Assembly (NCBI GenBank): GCA_900555495.1
Contig: USLD01000014.1
Span: 1 to 14,683, forward strand
DNA: 14,683 nt
Reading direction: 5' to 3'
DNA from: an uncultured Slackia sp.
GTDB lineage: Bacteria > Actinomycetota > Coriobacteriia > Coriobacteriales > Eggerthellaceae
A program made the translations under genes and the position numbers. This document shows positions 6,928 to 13,855 of this stretch, one piece after another (position 1 is the stretch's first letter; each line of letters begins with the position of its first letter). A model generated the notes under the pieces. That model was not told the DNA's origin. It saw only the letters and a list, made by a program, of their open reading frames with translations, and did not search any database.

Positions 6928-8826
6928 CTAGGCTTCCCTCATGGACGCAAGCTTTTCACGGATGCGATTCGCCATGCTCTCGGCGTCGAGGCCCACTTCC
7001 TTATGCAGCAAGGGCACCTTGCCCTGGCTGACGAAACGATCGGGAATGCCGAACGTCAAGATGGGCGGCACTTTCGCGGGCGGGTTGGCGGCCAAATCCT
7101 CCAAGATTCCCTCGCCGATGCCGCCTTCGACCACGCCTTCTTCGGCCGTGGCCACCAACGAGCACTCCTCGGCGGCGGCGCGCACGGCGGCTTCGTCGAA
7201 GGGCTTGATCCAGCGCATATCGACCACGCGCACGCCGATGCCTTCGGCGGCCAGGATATCGGATGCGCCTTCGGCCTCCTGCACCATGCGACCGAACGCA
7301 AGGATAGCCACGTCGTCGCCTTCGCGCGTAGTGCGCGATTTGCCCACCTCGAGAACCTGCGGGGTTTCGGGCAGCTCGACGCCACGGGCTTCGCCGCGCG
7401 GGTAGCGCAACGTGACCGGGCCGTGCAGCGAAAGCGCTGTATGCAGCATATGAACCAGCTCGGCCTCATCGGAAGGCGCCATGACCTTCATATGCGGGAT
7501 CATACGCGTGTACACGATGTCGAACACGCCGTGATGCGTGGGGCCGTCATCGCCCACCAAACCGGCGCGATCGAGACAGAACACCACGTCAAGATCGGGC
7601 AAAGCGTTATTGATGATCAATTGATCGACCGCACGCTGCATGAACGTGGAATAAATAGCCACGACAGGCTTCTTGCCGCCGAGGGCAAGGCCGCTGGCAA
7701 GCGCCACGGCATGCTCTTCGGCGATGCCCGTGTCGATGAAGCGTTTCGGATATTTGTCGGCGAACTCGTTGAGCCCCGTGCCGTCTTTCATGGCGGCCGT
7801 GATGGCCACGATATCCTCGTTGGCAGCCGCCTCGCGCACAAGCGCCTTGCCGAACACGCTCGTATATTTGGGAGCGGCGGACGAGGACTTCTTCACCTCG
7901 CCGGTAGCCAGGTCGAACGGGCCCACGCCGTGGAACACATCGGGGCGGCGCTCGGCCGGCTCATAGCCCATGCCCTTCTTCGTGACCACATGCATGAGCA
8001 CGGGGACCTCGGCGTCGAGCACCACGCGCAACGTGTGTTTAAGCGCCGTGATGTCGTGGCCCGGAACGGGAGCGGTGCACAGAAAGCCCAGCTTTTCGAA
8101 AATCATTTCGCCGGGGATGATCATCTGTTTGATCGAATCCTTCACGTTGCGGCCGAAGTCGACCAAGCCGTGACCCCAATCGCCCTGGGCCTCGAGCGCG
8201 CTTTGGATGCCGTCGCGGGCCTGGGTATATTCGCGCGATGCACGCTTATGGCCGAGATATTTGGCCAACGCGCCGACGTTGCGCGAGATGGACATCTCGT
8301 TGTCGTTGAGGATGACCACCATGGGCGTCTGCAGCTGACCGGCATGATTGAGGGCCTCGAAAGCCATGCCGCCCGAAAGGGACGCATCGCCGATGATCGT
8401 AACGATCTTCTCGTCGCTGCCGCGCAGGTCGCGCGCCATGGCAAGGCCGAGCGCCACCGACACCGAGTCGGACGCATGGCCCGAAGGATGCACGTCATAG
8501 GGGCTTTCGGATGCTTTCGGAAAGCCCGACATGCCCTTGTATTGGCGCAACGTATCGAAGATGTCCAGGCGGCCGGTAAGCAGCTTGTGAGCATACGACT
8601 GATGACCCACGTCGAACAGCAATTTGTCATGCGGGCAGTCGAGCAAGCTGTGGCACGCCAGGGTGATTTCGACCACGCCGAGGCTCGGGGCCACATGGCC
8701 GCCGTTTTTCGAAGTGGTCTCAAGGATCTGCTCGCGTATTTCCGAGGCGAGAATAGCAAGCTCCTCATCGGTGAGGAGCTTGAGATCTGCAGGGGACGAT
8801 ATCATGTCAAGAATGCGGTGTTCCAT
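6928..8826 (-). CDS. dxs: 1-deoxy-D-xylulose-5-phosphate synthase
   Basis: A 632-residue thiamine-diphosphate enzyme that joins pyruvate and glyceraldehyde 3-phosphate. It is the entry step of the MEP isoprenoid route and also supplies thiamine and pyridoxal synthesis. NGGHVAPSLG (41-50) holds the conserved early histidine, and DVGHQSYAHKLLTGR (72-86) is typical. The diphosphate/Mg site is at IGDASLSGGMAFEALNHAG with LNDNEMSIS further on. GIAEEHA carries the catalytic Glu370; IYSTFMQRAVDQ and GPTHHGVFD supply Tyr392, Arg398 and His431, numbered as in the E. coli enzyme. The usual GDG of the cofactor motif is GDA here, and GHSST is GHASD; the rest is complete. The ATG at 8826 follows AAGGCAGGATGT. 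It is the last gene of the asp23-nusB-xseB-dxs operon, 48 bp after xseB. Confidence 0.97.
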   Translation of the reverse strand: MEHRILDMISSPADLKLLTDEELAILASEIREQILETTSKNGGHVAPSLGVVEITLACHSLLDCPHDKLLFDVGHQSYAHKLLTGRLDIFDTLRQYKGMSGFPKASESPYDVHPSGHASDSVSVALGLAMARDLRGSDEKIVTIIGDASLSGGMAFEALNHAGQLQTPMVVILNDNEMSISRNVGALAKYLGHKRASREYTQARDGIQSALEAQGDWGHGLVDFGRNVKDSIKQMIIPGEMIFEKLGFLCTAPVPGHDITALKHTLRVVLDAEVPVLMHVVTKKGMGYEPAERRPDVFHGVGPFDLATGEVKKSSSAAPKYTSVFGKALVREAAANEDIVAITAAMKDGTGLNEFADKYPKRFIDTGIAEEHAVALASGLALGGKKPVVAIYSTFMQRAVDQLIINNALPDLDVVFCLDRAGLVGDDGPTHHGVFDIVYTRMIPHMKVMAPSDEAELVHMLHTALSLHGPVTLRYPRGEARGVELPETPQVLEVGKSRTTREGDDVAILAFGRMVQEAEGASDILAAEGIGVRVVDMRWIKPFDEAAVRAAAEECSLVATAEEGVVEGGIGEGILEDLAANPPAKVPPILTFGIPDRFVSQGKVPLLHKEVGLDAESMANRIREKLASMREA

Positions 8827-8874
8827 ACATCCTGCCTTAGCTTGCGGGTGTTTGCCACGTGACCGGAAGAGGCG

Positions 8875-9084
8875 TCATCGCGCCTCTTCTCCTGACTCGG
8901 CATGATCGCCCTCTTCGATGGTTTCCAGAAGCTCCGTCGCCTTCATACCGAGCTTCACCGCCTCGTCGTATAGATCGAGCGCGGCATCGAGGGGCATGTC
9001 GTCGCTGCGCACCTGCGCCGCTATCTCGTCGAGGCGGTCTCTGATGGCAGCGAAACCGAAGCGCGTCTGCTCGTCGGCATCCAT
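8875..9084 (-). CDS. xseB: Exodeoxyribonuclease VII small subunit
   Basis: A 69-residue protein matching the XseB family, which binds the large subunit XseA to form a nuclease degrading single-stranded DNA from both ends. The family core is seen as FGFAAIRDRLDEIAAQVRSD followed by PLDAALDLYDEAVKLGMKAT, two helices that pair into a hairpin. A short acidic tail ends the protein. The ATG at 9084 begins one base after the nusB stop codon, so translation is probably coupled. An earlier in-frame ATG (9177) would place a basic, low-quality extension inside nusB and is rejected. No xseA is present in this window, although in many genomes it adjoins xseB. Confidence 0.85.
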   Translation of the reverse strand: MDADEQTRFGFAAIRDRLDEIAAQVRSDDMPLDAALDLYDEAVKLGMKATELLETIEEGDHAESGEEAR

Positions 9085-9085
9085 G

Positions 9086-9604
9086 CTACTCGGCGACCTC
9101 GTCCGCCTTCGCGGGCTCGGACTGCACCGGCGCGTCGGCCGGGTCGTCTGCGCCTTCGGCCGGCTCCTCTTCGGCAATCTGCGTCGGATCGATGCCGGAT
9201 TCGCTATCGCGCGCGATGCGGCCCAAGATGCCGTTCACGAAGCGATGGGAATCGTCTTCTCCGCCGAATTCCTTGGCCAGCTCGACGGCCTCGTTGATGG
9301 AGACCGACACGGGAACATCGTCCACGTATTTCAATTCGAACGCAGCAAGGCGCAAAATGGATCGGTCGACCACAGGCATACGGTCGATCGCCCAGTTCTG
9401 CGAGCTGACGCTGATGATGCGGTCGAGTTGGGTCTTGTGCGAAGAAACCCCCATGATGAGCATGCGCGCGTAATCGCCCATGCCTGCCTCATCGGGGACC
9501 AGGCCTTCTTCGACTACCTGGTCGGCCGGCTTGTTCAGAATCTCGCTCTGATACAGAACCTGCAGCGCGCAGCGGCGCGCCAAAGAGCGCTCGTGACGTT
9601 TCAT
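9086..9604 (-). CDS. nusB: Transcription antitermination factor NusB
   Basis: A 172-residue RNA-binding protein that acts with NusE (ribosomal protein S10) at boxA sites to prevent early termination of rRNA transcription. The N-terminal RSLARRCALQVLYQSEI (6-22) is the hallmark arginine-rich RNA-binding helix. Later the conserved IDRMPVVDRSILRLAAFEL and VSINEAVELAKEFGGEDDSHRFVNGILGRIA segments appear. After about residue 138 the chain continues as an acidic, Ala/Pro-rich tail (EEEPAEGADDPADAP) beyond the usual fold, probably disordered. The ATG at 9604 follows ATAGGGAATAG. It follows asp23 by 31 bases, an order also seen in Bacillus (yqhY-nusB), and precedes xseB by one base. Confidence 0.96.
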   Translation of the reverse strand: MKRHERSLARRCALQVLYQSEILNKPADQVVEEGLVPDEAGMGDYARMLIMGVSSHKTQLDRIISVSSQNWAIDRMPVVDRSILRLAAFELKYVDDVPVSVSINEAVELAKEFGGEDDSHRFVNGILGRIARDSESGIDPTQIAEEEPAEGADDPADAPVQSEPAKADEVAE

Positions 9605-9635
9605 CTATTCCCTATCCTTATATACGTGCTATGCG

Positions 9636-9986
9636 TTATGCCGAGAAGCGGATGCCGTCGACATAGACATCGATCGAAGACACCTTGAATCCGACCTGCG
9701 TGACCACGGCATCGGCGACGGCCTGGCGCACCTCGGCTGCGACGGAAGGAATGGGCCTTCCGAAATACACATCGACATGCACGGCGATATCGACGCCCTC
9801 AGTCTCGTTCATGCTGACCTCGATGCCTTGGGCGGCCGCGTTGGACACGAAGCGCGAACGAATGCCGGAAAACGTCGAAGAACCAACGCTCGCGACGCCT
9901 TCGACCTCTTTAGCGGCGATTGCCACGATGGTTTCCATGACGCCCGGGGCAAGTCCCAAGCCGTCGACATACAACTCTTCGCTCAT
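9636..9986 (-). CDS. Asp23/Gls24 (YqhY-like) family protein
   Basis: A 116-residue protein of the Asp23/Gls24 envelope-stress family. Conserved features are the early GLAPGVMETIVAIAAKEVEGV, the central IEVSMNETEGVDIAVHVDVYFG and the closing VTQVGFKVSSIDVYVDGIRF. It has no membrane segment or signal peptide. In Bacillus the homologue YqhY also lies directly upstream of nusB and is linked to control of fatty-acid synthesis; whether that holds here is unknown. The ATG at 9986 follows GAAAGGACCGTC; the frame stays open upstream to about 10685 but only as the complement of the neighbouring cysteine-rich gene. It is the first gene of the operon running to dxs, with a candidate promoter at 10026-10056. 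Confidence 0.92.
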   Translation of the reverse strand: MSEELYVDGLGLAPGVMETIVAIAAKEVEGVASVGSSTFSGIRSRFVSNAAAQGIEVSMNETEGVDIAVHVDVYFGRPIPSVAAEVRQAVADAVVTQVGFKVSSIDVYVDGIRFSA

Positions 9987-10025
9987 GACGGTCCTTTCGG
10001 CTCGTTGTTGACTAAGCATCCGTTT

Positions 10026-10056
10026 ATTGTACTCCATTCGGCGGCGACCCATGCAA
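10026..10056 (-). promoter_or_regulatory. Candidate promoter of the asp23-nusB-xseB-dxs operon
   Basis: On the minus strand a TACAAT -10 box (10026-10031) lies 19 bp from a TTGCAT -35 box (10051-10056). The spacer is longer than the ideal 17, so strength is uncertain. Its position, about 40 bases upstream of the asp23 start, fits. Confidence 0.5.
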
Positions 10057-10089
10057 TACGCCCGAGTTTCGATCGAAATACCGAACTCG

Positions 10090-10118
10090 TTCATACGGCG
10101 CGCACGGCGGCGTACAAT
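10090..10118 (+). promoter_or_regulatory. Candidate promoter of the C_GCAxxG_C_C gene
   Basis: TTCATA (10090-10095), a 17-bp spacer and TACAAT (10113-10118) form a reasonable sigma-70-type promoter 37 bases before the ATG at 10155. It is back to back with the asp23 promoter. Confidence 0.5.
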
Positions 10119-10154
10119 CCATAGCACAGCAGAACAACGGCCCGAGGAGATGCC

Positions 10155-10607
10155 ATGACTACCGAAAATCCCGCCCGTCCCGCCTTCGACCGCGAAGCTC
10201 TCGCCGCGCACGCGCTCGAGCTGCACGCCCGCAACTTCAACTGCGCGCAATGCGTCGCCTGCACCCTCGCCCCGTTCGTGAACGCCGACGAACGCGACGT
10301 CTTCCGCGCTGCGGAAGGCCTCGGCGGCGGCATGGGCGGCTTCACCGAGACCTGCGGCGCCATCGCAGGCGCGGCCATGGTGGCGGGACTCGCCCGCAGC
10401 AACGGCTACGACGACCCCACCAGCAAGCAGGACACCTATGCGCTGACCAAGCAGATGGTCGACCGCTTCCGCGAAACCGTCGGCTCCACGCTGTGCGCAG
10501 ACATCAAGGCGACCGACGGCGCCACGCCGCTGCGCCCGTGCGACGAGTGCATCGTATTGGGACTCGACCTGGCCATCGATATGCTCGAAAGTATCGAAGG
10601 ACGCTAG
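10155..10607 (+). CDS. C_GCAxxG_C_C family putative redox-active protein
   Basis: A 150-residue cytoplasmic protein of the C_GCAxxG_C_C family, small cysteine-rich proteins of anaerobes with an assumed but unproven redox role. The signature cysteines are seen: NFNCAQCVAC (C30, C33, C36), the central TCGAIAG (C67, with the family's GCA written as TCGA), LCADIK (C114), and RPCDEC (C129, C132). A glycine-rich stretch, GLGGGMGGF (55-63), precedes the central cysteine as usual. The cysteine pairs could bind a metal or form disulfides; the sequence cannot say which. The ATG at 10155 follows GAGGAGATGCC. It stands alone, diverging from asp23 and ending at a hairpin terminator. Physiological partner unknown. 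Confidence 0.85.
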   Translation: MTTENPARPAFDREALAAHALELHARNFNCAQCVACTLAPFVNADERDVFRAAEGLGGGMGGFTETCGAIAGAAMVAGLARSNGYDDPTSKQDTYALTKQMVDRFRETVGSTLCADIKATDGATPLRPCDECIVLGLDLAIDMLESIEGR

Positions 10608-10642
10608 CCCCGCGCAACGCGTCCGCCGACGCCCGCACACGA

Positions 10643-10672
10643 AAAGGACCCGAGAATGCTCTCGGGTCCTTT
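10643..10672. terminator. Bidirectional intrinsic terminator
   Basis: AAAGGACCCGAGA (10643-10655) pairs perfectly with TCTCGGGTCCTTT (10660-10672) around a four-base ATGC loop. The plus strand continues TTTCATTT and the minus strand TTTTCG. It sits 35 bases after the C_GCAxxG_C_C stop and 56 bases beyond the RidA gene's stop on the other strand, so it can end both transcripts. Confidence 0.88.
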
Positions 10673-10728
10673 CATTTCGCCGCATGACGCGTGCGTCGCG
10701 CCTGCCGCAAAACCTGTCCTGATCGGAC

Positions 10729-11994
10729 CTACTTCACCGGCGGGGTGCCTTCGAAGTTGCCGAAGATGGCGTCGATCATGACCAGGGCCTCGCCCTGCAG
10801 GTTCTTCACGCCCACGACGCGACGGGCCGGGGTTCCCTCGGGGAAGAACTCCTTATACGCCTCGTTCACGGCGTCCATGTCGGCGAGGTCTTTCACGTAG
10901 ATGTTCACCTTGACGGCGTCTTCCATCACGTGATCGACGCACTCGATGATGGCCTTGATGTTCTTCAGGGCCTGGACGGCCTGGGCCTTCACGCCGCCGT
11001 CGACGAGCTTGCCGGTAGCGGGGTCGATGCCGTACTGGGCGGAGATGTTGTTGTAGTGCGAGAACGCCACGGTCTGCGTGGAAAGGGCGCACTTCGGAGC
11101 GGCGTCGGTGTTGTTAGCCTCGAGAATCAGGCCGTGACGGTCTTCGACGGCCTGCGGCGGGGTGCCGTCGCCGTGAGAAACCACGGCCTCGATCTGCACG
11201 AGCGCATGCAGAGGCAGGTCGGCGACCTCGACCACGGTGCGGGCCGGCATGTAGGCGACGGCGCGCGCGATGGCGGAATCGGGGAAGAACGTGGTGTAGA
11301 CCTCGTTCACGGCATCCAGGTCGGCAAGGTCGCGCAGGAACACGGTGATCTTGACGATGTCATCGAACGGAACGTCGACGCTGTTCAGGATGGCCTTGAT
11401 ATTCTTGAGGCACTGAGCGGTCTGGGCCTTGATGCCGCCTTCGACGATCTGGCCGGTGCCGGGGTTGATCGGCAGCTGGGCGGAGATGTTGTTGTAGTGG
11501 GAGAACGCCACGGTCTGGGAAGACATCACGTTCATCGGAGCCGCGTGGGTATTGTTGACATACTTCAGCAGGTCGCCCGCCTGAGGCTCGTTGGGAATGG
11601 TGCCCTCGCCGTTGGTGATCAGGGCCTCGATCTGAACGAGAGCGCCGAACGGCAGGTCGTCGACGGCCACCACGGTACGCGTGGGGGCATAGGTCGGGAA
11701 GAACATCTTCTGGACTTCGTCGACGTCGTCCATGTCGCGGATGTCCTTGACGAACACGGTGATGCGGACCACGTCGTTGAGAACATGGTCGATGCTTTCG
11801 ACGACGGACTCGAGGTTCGCGAAAGCCTGGGCGGCCTGTTCGAGCACGCCGCCTTCGACGAGCTCGCCGGTTGCCGGGTCGATGCCCAGCTGAGCGGAGA
11901 TGTTGTTGTAGTGCGAGAACGCCACGGTCTGAGAAGACATCGGGCACTTCGGCGCGTCTTCGGTATTGCGCGCCAATACGACGTTGTCACCCAT
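10729..11994 (-). CDS. Protein with three tandem RidA/YjgF domains
   Basis: A 421-residue chain of three complete Rid-family units, beginning near residues 8, 146 and 293. RidA normally acts as a single-domain homotrimer that hydrolyses reactive 2-aminoacrylate/enamine intermediates to keto acids and ammonia. This chain could form that trimer from one polypeptide. Each unit has NNISAQ, a (D/N)PxTG turn, a KD or RD beta-strand region and FFP near its end. The substrate-binding arginine (E. coli R105) is kept in all three (R106, R252, R391). The E120 equivalent is E123 and E269, but D408 in unit three. SHYNNISAQ is identical in all three and replaces the usual GPYSQ-type Tyr region. Unit two carries a nine-residue insertion before its arginine. 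The ATG at 11994 follows AAGGAAGGTAGAACC. Catalysis is inferred only. Confidence 0.9.
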   Translation of the reverse strand: MGDNVVLARNTEDAPKCPMSSQTVAFSHYNNISAQLGIDPATGELVEGGVLEQAAQAFANLESVVESIDHVLNDVVRITVFVKDIRDMDDVDEVQKMFFPTYAPTRTVVAVDDLPFGALVQIEALITNGEGTIPNEPQAGDLLKYVNNTHAAPMNVMSSQTVAFSHYNNISAQLPINPGTGQIVEGGIKAQTAQCLKNIKAILNSVDVPFDDIVKITVFLRDLADLDAVNEVYTTFFPDSAIARAVAYMPARTVVEVADLPLHALVQIEAVVSHGDGTPPQAVEDRHGLILEANNTDAAPKCALSTQTVAFSHYNNISAQYGIDPATGKLVDGGVKAQAVQALKNIKAIIECVDHVMEDAVKVNIYVKDLADMDAVNEAYKEFFPEGTPARRVVGVKNLQGEALVMIDAIFGNFEGTPPVK

Positions 11995-12034
11995 GGTTCT
12001 ACCTTCCTTTTGACACCCATCGGTCATTACATTC

Positions 12035-12059
12035 GCAGGACTTCTTGCCCCTGTCCTGC
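12035..12059 (-). other. Leader hairpin 2 of the triple-RidA transcript
   Basis: GCAGGAC (12035-12041) and GTCCTGC (12053-12059) form a 7-bp stem with an 11-base loop in the predicted leader, about 40 bases before the start codon. It does not hide the ribosome site, which lies further downstream. Possible regulatory or stabilising role; no known riboswitch recognised. Confidence 0.4.
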
Positions 12060-12060
12060 C

Positions 12061-12078
12061 GTGCAGTCGTTACTGCAC
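12061..12078 (-). other. Leader hairpin 1 at the predicted 5' end of the triple-RidA transcript
   Basis: GTGCAGT-(4)-ACTGCAC is a perfect 7-bp stem with a four-base loop, starting within a base or two of the predicted transcription start (about 12079). Such terminal stems often protect a message from 5'-end decay. As DNA it is also a palindrome a repressor could bind. Confidence 0.45.
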
Positions 12079-12085
12079 GCAGCGC

Positions 12086-12114
12086 ATTACACGGTACGGG
12101 GGGCATCTTGTCAA
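12086..12114 (-). promoter_or_regulatory. Near-consensus promoter of the triple-RidA gene
   Basis: On the minus strand TTGACA (12109-12114, a perfect -35) is followed by exactly 17 bp and TGTAAT (12086-12091, five of six -10 matches). Transcription would begin near 12079, leaving an 85-base leader. The palindrome TTTTGCAAAA (12119-12128) lies just upstream and could be an activator or UP-like site. This is the best promoter in the window and predicts strong, housekeeping-sigma expression. Confidence 0.75.
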
Positions 12115-12128
12115 CACATTTTGCAAAA

Positions 12129-12285
12129 CCGTTTTCCAACTCGCCGCATGCCGCCGATGCCGCACCGTCTGGGACAGGGCTTCCATCGGAAAAGCGGCGA
12201 CGAAGCTGTCGGATGGGCGAACTCTTGGGCAGCGCGCATCAATTCCGCGTAAAACGACGTCGGCGACGCTTGACTTCGAGCGCGC
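12129..12285. other. Unassigned intergenic stretch
   Basis: This is the central part of the 382-bp gene-free interval between the triple-RidA gene and the MATE gene. No frame shows a start with a ribosome site and family-like protein, and no tRNA or known RNA shape was recognised. TTGACT at 12270-12275 with TAAACT at 12295-12300 (19-bp spacer) is a weak promoter candidate toward the MATE gene. Confidence 0.4.
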
Positions 12286-12331
12286 ACGAACACGTAAACT
12301 CGCATATGACGAACACGTAAACTCGCATATG
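12286..12331. repeat. Perfect 23-bp tandem duplication upstream of the MATE gene
   Basis: Two exactly adjoining identical copies, 12286-12308 and 12309-12331, each starting ACGAACACG and ending GCATATG. The match stops at both ends, so there are exactly two units. The copies end 45 bases before the MATE start codon. The unit has no strong internal symmetry apart from CATATG. It could be a recent slippage duplication or a doubled regulator site. Confidence 0.9.
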
Positions 12332-12376
12332 CGCCGACCGGGCGCGAAACGACGAAGACGACGGAAAGCCGAACAC

Positions 12377-13756
12377 ATGAAAACAGCTTCAGGCGATCGA
12401 CCGAAAAAACGCAACGGCATCGACATGCTCCACGGTCCCCTTCTCGGGAAGATCATCGTATTCGCCGTGCCTCTCGCCTTGAGCAGCATTCTGCAGCAGC
12501 TCTTCAATTCCGCCGACGCCGTTTTCGCAGGCCGTTTCGTGGGCAATACCGCGCTTGCCGCCGTAGGAGGCGTCGCGCCCGTCATATCGCTGCTCATCGG
12601 CCTTTTCGTCGGCCTGTCCATCGGGTCGAACGTGGCGATCGCGATCCGCATCGGACATGGCGAGACGGCCAGAATCAAAGACGCCGTGCAGACCACGGCG
12701 GTGCTCGCCCTGATCAGCTCGGCATTGCTCACGGCATTCGGCGTATGCATAACCGACCCGATCCTCGACGCCGTGTCCATGCCCTCCGACGCTCGCGACG
12801 AAGCGGCGTGCTATCTGCGCATCTACTTCGCCGGCATCGCCTTCTTCCTCGTCTACAATTTCGGGTCGGCGGTGCTTCGAGCGAAGGGGGACACGCGCAG
12901 GCCCCTGTACGCCCTGGCTGTAGCCGTAGCCCTCAATGTGGCGTTCAATTACGCGGCGGTCGCCGTGTTCGACGCGGGAGTGGCGGGCATAGCGATCGCA
13001 ACGGATCTATCGAATGCGGCAAGCGCCATGCTCGTCGTATGGTTCCTCCTGCGCGAAGAAGAATCCTTCAGGCTCGACCTGCGCAGACTCCGAATCGATT
13101 TCCCTTCGTTGAAGATGATTCTCTACATCGGCCTTCCCGCCGGATTGCAAAGCGTCGTATTCTCGGTGTCCAACGTCATCATCCAGGCTTTCATCAACGG
13201 CTTCGGCACCGATGCCGCCGCAGGATCTTCGGCGGCGATGAACTTCGAATACTACACGTATTTCTTCGTAAGCGCTTTCGCCCAGGCGGCCGTCACCTTC
13301 GTCGGACAGAACTTCGCCGCCGAGAAATTCGACCGGTGCGACAAGGCCATGAAGCTCTGCTTGGCGGGCGCCATCGTATCCGCCGCCGCGCTGAGCGCCG
13401 TCTTCGTCGGCATGGAAGATGTCTCGCTCGGCATTTTCACCACCGAAGCAGCCGCGCTCGGATACGCCTCGATACGCATGTGGCGCGTCGAGCTGCTGGA
13501 GTGCATGACCGCCACGTACGAGGTGGCCGCAAGCGGCATGCGCGGCATGGGATGGTCGGTGACGCCGACCGTCGTCGTGATTCTCGGATCGTGCGTATTG
13601 AGAATCGCCTATGTCCTCACCCTGTTCCAAACGGCTCCGACTTTCGACCATCTCATGGCGGTCTACCCCGTGACATGGGGAATAACCGGCGCCTCCATGG
13701 TCGCGCTCTACCTTTTCGCACGGAAACGCTCCTACGCGCCGAAAGAAGCGAGGTAG
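12377..13756 (+). CDS. MATE-family multidrug/solute efflux transporter
   Basis: A 459-residue inner-membrane protein with the two-bundle, twelve-helix layout of MATE antiporters, which export drugs or metabolites in exchange for Na+ or H+. After a basic cytoplasmic start, the first family motif appears as QLFNSADAVFAGRFVGNTAL (41-60), followed by a hydrophobic helix and GLSIGSNVAIAIRIGHGE (79-96). The second half repeats the pattern with IGLPAGLQSVVFSVSNVIIQ. The length is normal. The ATG at 12377 is preceded by a weak GGAAAG; an in-frame ATG at 12329 would add a 16-residue Arg-rich extension without a ribosome site. It stands alone: the next gene begins 100 bases later with its own candidate promoter. 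Substrate cannot be told from sequence. Confidence 0.93.
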   Translation: MKTASGDRPKKRNGIDMLHGPLLGKIIVFAVPLALSSILQQLFNSADAVFAGRFVGNTALAAVGGVAPVISLLIGLFVGLSIGSNVAIAIRIGHGETARIKDAVQTTAVLALISSALLTAFGVCITDPILDAVSMPSDARDEAACYLRIYFAGIAFFLVYNFGSAVLRAKGDTRRPLYALAVAVALNVAFNYAAVAVFDAGVAGIAIATDLSNAASAMLVVWFLLREEESFRLDLRRLRIDFPSLKMILYIGLPAGLQSVVFSVSNVIIQAFINGFGTDAAAGSSAAMNFEYYTYFFVSAFAQAAVTFVGQNFAAEKFDRCDKAMKLCLAGAIVSAAALSAVFVGMEDVSLGIFTTEAAALGYASIRMWRVELLECMTATYEVAASGMRGMGWSVTPTVVVILGSCVLRIAYVLTLFQTAPTFDHLMAVYPVTWGITGASMVALYLFARKRSYAPKEAR

Positions 13757-13809
13757 GCGGCCCCGCGCCGGCGCATCGGCCGCAAAACGAAGCGGCGGCG
13801 GCGAAAGCG

Positions 13810-13818
13810 TGATACCAT
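13810..13818 (+). promoter_or_regulatory. Candidate extended -10 promoter for the deformylase-like gene
   Basis: TGATACCAT matches an extended -10 (TGn plus TACCAT) 37 bases before the ATG at 13856. The -35 position (AAGCGG) is not recognisable, so support is limited. Confidence 0.4.
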
Positions 13819-13855
13819 AGCCGGACGATTCGAAACCCTACGGGAAGGACATCCC

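Noticed and set aside
6907..8862. A 651-codon open frame opposite dxs
   Set aside because: It mirrors the dxs coding frame and shows no family signature; the Dxs motifs are complete on the minus strand.
10930..12252. A 440-codon open frame opposite the triple-RidA gene
   Set aside because: Its repeated composition is explained by the three RidA units on the other strand; no ribosome site or domain is visible.
12329..12376. MATE start at ATG 12329
   Set aside because: It lacks a ribosome site and would add an Arg-rich run; the ATG comes from the tandem repeat.
13757..13783. GC-rich hairpin (GCGGCC...GGCCGC) after the MATE gene as terminator
   Set aside because: The outer stem is only six pairs, and it is followed by A bases rather than T.
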